Assembly: GCA_038503035.1 (NCBI GenBank)
Contig: JAVSML010024317.1
Span: 434,001 to 498,000, forward strand
Reading direction: 5' to 3'
Length of the DNA: 64,000 nucleotides
Source: Crocodylus rhombifer
Taxonomy: Eukaryota; Chordata; Crocodylia; Crocodylidae
Below are positions 58,090 through 64,000 of this stretch, piece after piece (positions within the stretch are counted from its first letter, which is position 1; each line of letters starts with the position of its first letter). The notes beneath the pieces were generated by a model that did no database searches, had not been told where the DNA came from, and saw nothing but the letters and a program-made list of their open reading frames with translations. The translations under genes and the position numbers were made by a program.

Positions 58090-58700
58090 CTTCCTCCAAT
58101 AATTTGTCTAATGCCTTTTTTAATTTGACTAAACTTACAGCTTCCACAACATCTGGTGGTAATGAGTTCCACATTTTAATTACATACTGTGTTAAAAGAA
58201 CTTCCTTTTGTTAGGTTTAAATTTGCTACCTACTAGTTTCATTTTGTTCACTAGTTCTTGTATTGTGAGAGATAGGGGGCATGTCTACATATGGCCCTAC
58301 GGCAATGTAGCAATGTGCTATGTCACCATATGGCGCACTATGGCAACGTAGTGATCATGTGTGTCTACATGTGATCATCAGCTATGTTGCCAAAGTAGCA
58401 TGCTCCTGAGGTATAGTATGCCGCTACAGTGATGTAGCAGCAAAATTTACCCATCCGCCACACGCACGGTGCAGTAACTGCCCATACTGAACCATGCTTT
58501 AGGACTTCCAAAAGGAAGTACTAAAGTGCGGTGAAGTGTACATGCACACAGTAAGTAATAAATCCTTATTTACTTTCTCTTCATCATTTAATATTTTGAA
58601 AACCCTTATGTCCCCCCTTAAGCATCTCTTTTCTAAACTGGATACATCTAGACTTTTTAGTCTCTTCTTATGTGGAAACCCCTCTTGAATCTTGCTACCA
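58090..58700 (-). mobile_element. Old LINE (CR1/L3-like) 3' region, split by a 276-bp insertion
   Basis: Left part (58090-58275): TGAGTTCCACATTTTAATTA, AACTTCCTTTTGTTAGGTTT and CTAGTTCTTGTATTGTGAGA. Right part (58552-58700): TTATTTACTTTCTCTTCATC, CCCTTATGTCCCCCCTTAAGC and CATCTCTTTTCTAAACTGGA. Together they are the continuous reversed 3' region of an old CR1/L3-type LINE. No open frame remains. Confidence 0.6.
58273..58554. mobile_element. Short DNA transposon-like element inserted in the old LINE
   Basis: The body 58276-58551 (276 bp) starts GGGGCATGTCTACATATGG and its reverse-complemented end reads CTGTGTGCATGTACACTTC. TAG and TAA flank it, consistent with a 3-bp duplication of a TWA-type target. 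Removing it rejoins the LINE sequence GTGAGAGATA|AGTAATAAATCC. The interior is rich in short CTATG/CATAG repeats. It belongs to the GTCTACA-ended family. Confidence 0.55.
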
Positions 58701-61250
58701 CAGACACTGGAAGGGGAAAGACCTTAGGTCTCAAAATATTTTCTAAAAATCTCCAGTTTAGTGGCCTGAACCCCACTGTTTACCTATCTGGAAAACCCTA
58801 CCTTGATTCAGTAGAGATGAAGAAATTATGCTGAATGTCATGGCTCTTTCTGATTGTTGTCTTTCTGTAATTTTCACAAGAAGAAAGACTATGGCTCATC
58901 TCAAGCCTAGTTCATCTCAAGACACAGATAACAAAGGAAAATAAAATATCCTGTAACAAACTAGCAAATCAAGTAACTGAAACATACAGACAGATACCCA
59001 ATCAGCATTCCCCTCTTTCCCCCAGGAGAACTAAAGACTTCATGAAGTCCACTGGAGTCTTTGCAATTGCTACTGATTTTATAGGAAGGCACTCAAGTAC
59101 CACAGGGATAGTGGCAGCATACACTCTTGAGACAGCTAGATAGAAAATCACATTTTAAATGTTCTTGTCTGCTTTATCAATTGAAAACAAAGGCAAAAGG
59201 AAACAGATTTTTTCAACATTTCCTTTTGCAAAGTTTTCCAGAACTATGGCAGTTATTTCAACAGGAATTTGGGGTAGATGGTAGTACAGCATCTAACGTT
59301 CAGATAAAACCTGAATGAGTACCATTTTAATTTGGTAATTTATATCTATTTCCTTGCCCTATGTTTAATAGCAGGAGACTGACACATCCTCTCCAAGGCA
59401 TCTTTAGAGGGAGATGATGCATAAAACAGCATATAGGAGTTGATTGTGTTCTCATAGCTTGGGTTGTTCCCATCAGACCCTTACAGAAACGGGGACTAGC
59501 TGTCTGGGCTAAATAACCTTTTTAGCCAAGAGAGCATAAGGCATGGTGATGTAACTAGGTCCACTCTTATCTCTCTCCAACATTTGTAGTGAACTGGAGT
59601 GAAGTTATGAATTTACATAATTAATTGTGTACCTCATTATTTCTGATCTGGGATTTGCTGTTTGTTAATAATGTGTGTTTTGTCATTTCAATACTGGGAA
59701 GCTTGAATGGCGGTCAACAATTTACCATATGTTGGCAACTTTTTGAATCATACAGGATAGCTCCTGCAGGCAGCATTTTAAAACCAATTAACAATTAACT
59801 TGGAGGAGGTGTTTATCAGTTCCTAGTTTAGTAATTTAGAGTTTAAAGTTATAGATGTTAAAATTCTCCCGTGTAGGTCTGTGACAGTTCTAACCTTCAG
59901 AAGGGTGTAGCCTTTGCAGGTTTAAGGTATAATACAGATAAGCAGGTTTAAGCAGCGGGAATGGCTGAGCAGTGACTTATGTTCATGAGAGAGTTTGTTT
60001 CATGAGCTATTTTATGGCTTTCACAGTTGATAATGATGGTGAATTGACTGAAGCTGTGACCTATGCACAGAAGTTGTCCCTTGTCTAGGATGTCCTTGAA
60101 AATTGCCTTAACTAGCACAAATAGTATAACTGAGTTTTTCCTACATGCCTAATAATAACTGCTGTTATTTTCAATATATCTTCTTTGGAACAAACAAACA
60201 AACAAACAAGCAGTAATAAACCATGACATACAAAATGCTTCTTTCATTAATAGCCATGTAATGACCCTGTTATATAAATACTTTGCTTTGGTTATATGCC
60301 TCTTTCACAGTACTTTTCTTAGTACAGTCAGGAAGTCCTATTTGTTTCTAGGTTTCCCTAGTTCTCTTAATGGTGATTTCCCAAGCTACACCCACAGCTG
60401 ATGAGTGTTTCTGATTTTTATAGCTACACCTTAATAAATTCAAATTGGGTAATTTTTTTTAATGATCTGTAACTTGGGAACAGTTCAGTCAATGTGCTTA
60501 CGTAACACTGCAGAAAAATCCTTCCCAATCCTCAGGGCAAACCTTGCTATTTTCAGTTTAAACCAGGTTTGTTAGGCAAATTATTTTTTTTTTTTAAGAA
60601 AGAAGGAAAGGAGTGATTTCTAAGTATTAACTTTCAAATAGTTCCTGGTGGTAACTTTAATAATATGGTGCTGGTTTTAACTGCTTTACAACTTCTGTGG
60701 CCATTTATACATGTGCTATGGTGGCAAAAAGAGCTCATAAATCACAGCTCATCTATCATTTAAATCAGCAGAAGCCTAGTACACTCAGTTTTTACAAGTG
60801 TAAATAAGGACTCAAAAGGCAGGATAATGGAGCATTAGATCCATTATGTTTGGAAAGCAGTGTAATATTAAAGTTTTAGTTCTCCACTATTTCCTGGTAT
60901 TTGAAAGAAGTAATATTCCAAAATATCTCTTATGGAAGCCCTGTGGCCTGATGTCTTAGAAGGTAAAAAGCTCTCTGCTCCCATCTCATGGTTAACCAGG
61001 GGAAGAATGGTCATCGAGCTGCATCATCTGCGTAAGCTACTTACCCAGAACTCCCAACAGAAGTTTGAGAGGGAAAAGAAGAAAAGTCCCCATCTGTTAA
61101 TAAATAGGGAAAAATATGGTTCATTTATGTTAGTTTTTTACACAGGATTCCTCCAGGGATATATTGAAAATCCACATCAATGTTCATAAACTCATGATTA
61201 ATCAGATAGGGGAACTGAACTGAGAAAGAGATAAGAAAAGGGTTTCCCTC
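58701..61250. other. 2.5 kb without a recognisable gene
   Basis: AT-rich sequence with an (AAAC)n run at 60189-60209 and a poly-T near 60586-60596. Nothing else is recognisable. Confidence 0.5.
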
Positions 61251-64000
61251 TTCATAGATTTCATAGATTTCATAGACATCAGGGCTGGAAGGGACCTCGG
61301 GAGATCATCGAGTCCAGCCCCCTGCCCAAAGGGCAGGAAGTCAGCGGGGGTCATAGGATCCCAGCAAGATAAGCATCCAATTTACTCTTGAAGGTGTTCA
61401 ATGTAGGTGCTTGAACCACCTCCGCTGGCAGACTGTTCCAGACCTTGGGGGCTCGGACAGTAAAGAAATTCTTCCTTATGTCCAGCCTGAAACGGTCTTG
61501 CAGGAGTTTGTGACCGTTCGACCTCGTCATCCCTTGGGGCGCTCTGGTGAACAGACGTTCCCCCAAATCCTGGTGGTCACCCCTGATAAACTTATAGGTG
61601 GCCATCAGATCACCCCTGAGCCTGTGCTTTTCCAGGCTAAAGAGTCCTATGGCTCTCAGCCTGTCATCGTAAGATCTGTTTTCCTGACCTCCGATCATGT
61701 GCATGGCTCTCCTCTGGACTCTCTCAAGCTTCTCCACCTCCTTTTTGAATTGTGGAGCCCAAAACTGGACACAGTACTCCAGCTGCGGCCTCACCAAGGC
61801 CGAGTACAAGGGGAGACTGACATCCCGGGATTTGCTCAAGAAGCATCTATGGATGCAAGCCAGCGTTTTGGTCGCTTTACTAGCCGCAGCATCGCATTGC
61901 AGGCTCATGTTCATGTTGTGGTCAATGATGACCCCCAAGTCTCTTTCTTCTATAGTGCTATCCAACATAGCACTGCCGAGCCTATAAGGAAGCTGCAGGT
62001 TTTTCATCCCAAGGTGGAGAACCTTGCATTTTTCGGTGTTAAACACCATCAGGTTCTTGTCCGCCCATTTGCTGAGCTTGTCCAGGTCAGCCTGGATCAC
62101 CCACCTATCTTCTGGTGTGGATGCTTTGCCCCAAAGTTTGGTGTCATCGGCGAACTTGGCCAGTCCACTCCTGACTCCAATGTCCACATCATTAATGAAG
62201 ATGTTGAACAGTATGGGTCCCAGGACAGAGCCTTGAGGGACCCCACTGGTCACAGGGCACCACGATGAGTGACTGCCATCAATCACAACCCTCTGGGTCC
62301 GACCACGGAGCCAGTTTCCCAGCCAGCGGATCGTGGTGGAGCCAAGGCCACAACCAGCCAGTTTGGCCTAGAGGTGAACATGGGATACCAGATCAAAGGC
62401 TTTTTTGAAGTCAGGATATATGATATCAATCTCTTCTCCCTTGTCCAGGTGATAGGTCACCTGGTCATAGAAGGAAATGAGATTGGTCAAACAAGACCTA
62501 CCTGCAACAAACCCGTGCTGGCTATCCCTTAGGATGTTAGCCTGGGCCAGTCCCTCAAGGATGGCCTCCTTAATAAACTTTTCTAAGATCTTCCCCAGGA
62601 TAGAAGTCAGGCTAATGGGCCTGTAGTTAGCTGGATCCACTCTCCTCCCTTTCTTGAAGATCAGCACCAGATTGGCCTTCTTCCAGTCTTCGGGCACTAC
62701 ACCAGAGCGCCAGGAGTTTTCAAAGATCCGTGCCAGGGGCTGGGCTATGACACTCGTCAGCTCCTTGAGTACCCTGGGGTGCAGATTGTCGGGGCCGGCT
62801 GACTTGAAGGTATCCAGCTTCTCAAGATGTTCCTTCACGAGGTCAGCATTTATGGAGGGTAGGGGATCCCCATCACCCGGATCTCCCTGTCCCATAGCAG
62901 GCATGGGCGTCCCACAGGACTGATGAAAGACTGACGCAAAGTACCTATTTAATAGGTTGGCTTTTTCCTGGGCGTCAGTTGTCAGTTGCCCCATCTGGTT
63001 TAGCAGGGGTCCAACATTGCCCTTGCTTTTCCTCCAGCTCCCCACATATCTGAAAAAGGACTTTTTGTTGTCCTTGATGCTTGAAGCTAGTTGGAGTTCA
63101 GTTGCAGCCTTGGCTTTCCTGGTTTGCTCCCTGCAGGACCGGACCAGCGCAGAATAATCCTCCTTGGAGGTGAATCCTGTCCTCCATCCTTTGTAGGCTT
63201 TCCTTTTTAGCCGCAGGAGGTCCGCTAGGTCCCTAGAGAGACAGGAGAGCTGCTGTGCCTTCTTGCTGCCTTTCCTCCGTGTTGGAATAGATTTAGCTTG
63301 TGCATTGAGGATCGCTTCCTTGAGAAGCAACCACTCTTCTTGAACTCCCATCTCCCTGGGGTCATGGTCCCTGAGGGCCTGACCAACAAGCCTCTTGAGC
63401 TTGTCAGAGTTGGCTTTTCTGAAGTCAAGGACTTCTGTGTTGCTGACTGACTTGCCAGCTTTACGGCAGATGGTGAAGGTGATCAGCTCATGGTCGCTGT
63501 CACCCAGCTTCCCATCAATCACTAGGTCACTGATTAGGTTGTCCCCCATAGCCAGTACCAGGTCGAGCAGCGCTTTGCCTCTCATTGGCCCATAGACTTC
63601 TTGAGTCAGGTAGAGGTCATCCATGCACGAGAGAAAGCTTTGCGACCGCTCGGATTTTGCTGAGTGATCTTCCCATGAGATGTCTGGGTAATTGAAGTCA
63701 CCCATGACCACCAAGGTCCTGGAGCAAGCGGCCTCAGTCAGTTCCTGGGTGAACTCCTGGTCAAGCTCAGGACTTTGAGTGGGAGGTCTGTAGTAGACTC
63801 CCACCGTTGTGTCCCCTGTGCCGTTTTTCCCACAAATTTTTACCCAGAGGGTCTCTAGCTGTCCATGCCGGTTGCCAACATCAGCTTGCAGGGCCATGTA
63901 GCTTTCCTTCACATAGAGAACTACACCCCCGCCCCTTTTGTCTACACGATCCCTCCTGTACAGGGTATAGCCCTCTATACCCGTGGTCCAGTCATGGGTG
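61251..64000 (-). mobile_element. CR1 LINE, nearly open ORF2, continuing past the window
   Basis: The 3' tail TTCATAGATTTCATAGATTT lies at 61251, and the standard CR1 3' UTR follows on the minus strand. The copy is complete from its tail through the RT into the endonuclease and runs off the right edge. ORF2 is described separately. Of all CR1 copies here it is the least damaged, so it is probably the youngest. Confidence 0.95.
61351..64000 (-). pseudogene. CR1 ORF2: APE endonuclease and reverse transcriptase, one premature stop, partial at window edge
   Basis: This is the replication protein of a non-LTR retrotransposon. The minus-strand frame from the window edge to 61351 spans about 883 codons with a single internal stop, TAG at 62368-62370. 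In order it shows the end of the APE-type endonuclease (VGVYYRPPTQ, VVMGDFNYPDISW, LGDSDHELITF), the linker, and RT motifs: ANYRPISLTSILGKILEK, DSQHGFVAGRSCLTNLI, IDIIYPDFKKAFDLVSH (block A aspartate kept), then, after the TAG, SGVPQGSVLGPILFNIFIND and KFADDTKLWG (catalytic FADD). The C-terminus reads PQLEYCVQFWAPQF, RVQRRAMHM and ends KLDAYLAGIL. The stop falls between RT blocks A and B in VSHVHL.AKL and could be a C-to-T change of CAG. The 5' part of ORF2 and ORF1 lie outside the window. It would yield no complete RT as it stands. Confidence 0.9.

Noticed and set aside
61411..62268. 285-codon open frame on the plus strand
   Set aside because: It is the antisense shadow of CR1 ORF2, which on the minus strand carries all the known RT and C-terminal motifs.
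62368..62370. The TAG as the natural end of one CR1 protein and 61351-62286 as a second gene
   Set aside because: The frame continues unchanged after the stop with the next RT motifs, so it is one ORF2 with a nonsense change.
1..64000. A previously undescribed multi-gene system
   Set aside because: No cluster of intact genes exists in the window. All coding traces belong to known retroelement or transposon classes.

Overview
The window looks like intergenic or intronic DNA from a large amniote genome, most likely a crocodilian, with a turtle as the main alternative. It is AT-rich, has no long host reading frame, and is dominated by decayed transposable elements. CR1 LINEs end in (TTTCATAGA)n-type tails, Penelope-like elements (PLEs) end in a shared 'TTGGTCTAATAAAAGATATCAGAT' type block (split here only for naming), and there are hAT elements, elements with 3-bp target duplications, and solo LTRs. 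This combination is familiar from crocodilian and turtle genomes. I found no convincing host gene, tRNA, rRNA, CRISPR array or prokaryotic feature. One 96-nt exon-like segment (40362-40457) is the only host-coding candidate.

Layout. 1-3533: a 3.5-kb hAT element with a perfect 8-bp duplication, holding a Myb/SANT-like relic and an 80-bp repeat array. 3655-3855: a foldback repeat. 4592-4918: a small hAT. 4947-5992: CR1 (-). 6293-7790: a PLE relic (-) split by a 288-bp Helitron-like insertion. 7858-8635: CR1 (+) with an open 187-codon C-terminal part. 10177-11240: a hAT and an old CR1. 17732-18876: a solo LTR with CTAAG duplications, itself invaded by a CR1. 20511-20720: a hAT with a near-perfect duplication. 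21890-23412: CR1 pieces. 23778-25220: a 1.44-kb LTR-like element with GTGGC duplications and a CpG-rich 30-bp minisatellite. 25437-28250: an ancient CR1 that keeps an ORF1 esterase relic. 28546-28732: an inverted pair of repeat 3' ends. 30882-31386, 35649-36778, 50407-52151, 57190-57925 and 58276-58551: a dispersed family with GTCTACA-type termini and 3-bp duplications (PIF/Harbinger-like by inference). 32917-34645: two related CR1 3' ends, one between 38-bp direct repeats, plus a PLE 3' end. 45882-49318: an inverted PLE-type pair flanking CR1 material. 61251-64000: the 3' part of a CR1 whose ORF2 is open apart from one TAG, running off the window.

None of these genes works with another as a pathway. 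The biology visible here is a layered history of mobile elements: Helitron into PLE, CR1 into LTR, and a 3-bp-TSD element into an old LINE. The most recent-looking coding unit is the right-edge CR1. I did not find a clearly new biological system. The best leads are the hairpin- and minisatellite-bearing 3-bp-TSD family, the minisatellite LTR, and the nested insertions that give relative dates.
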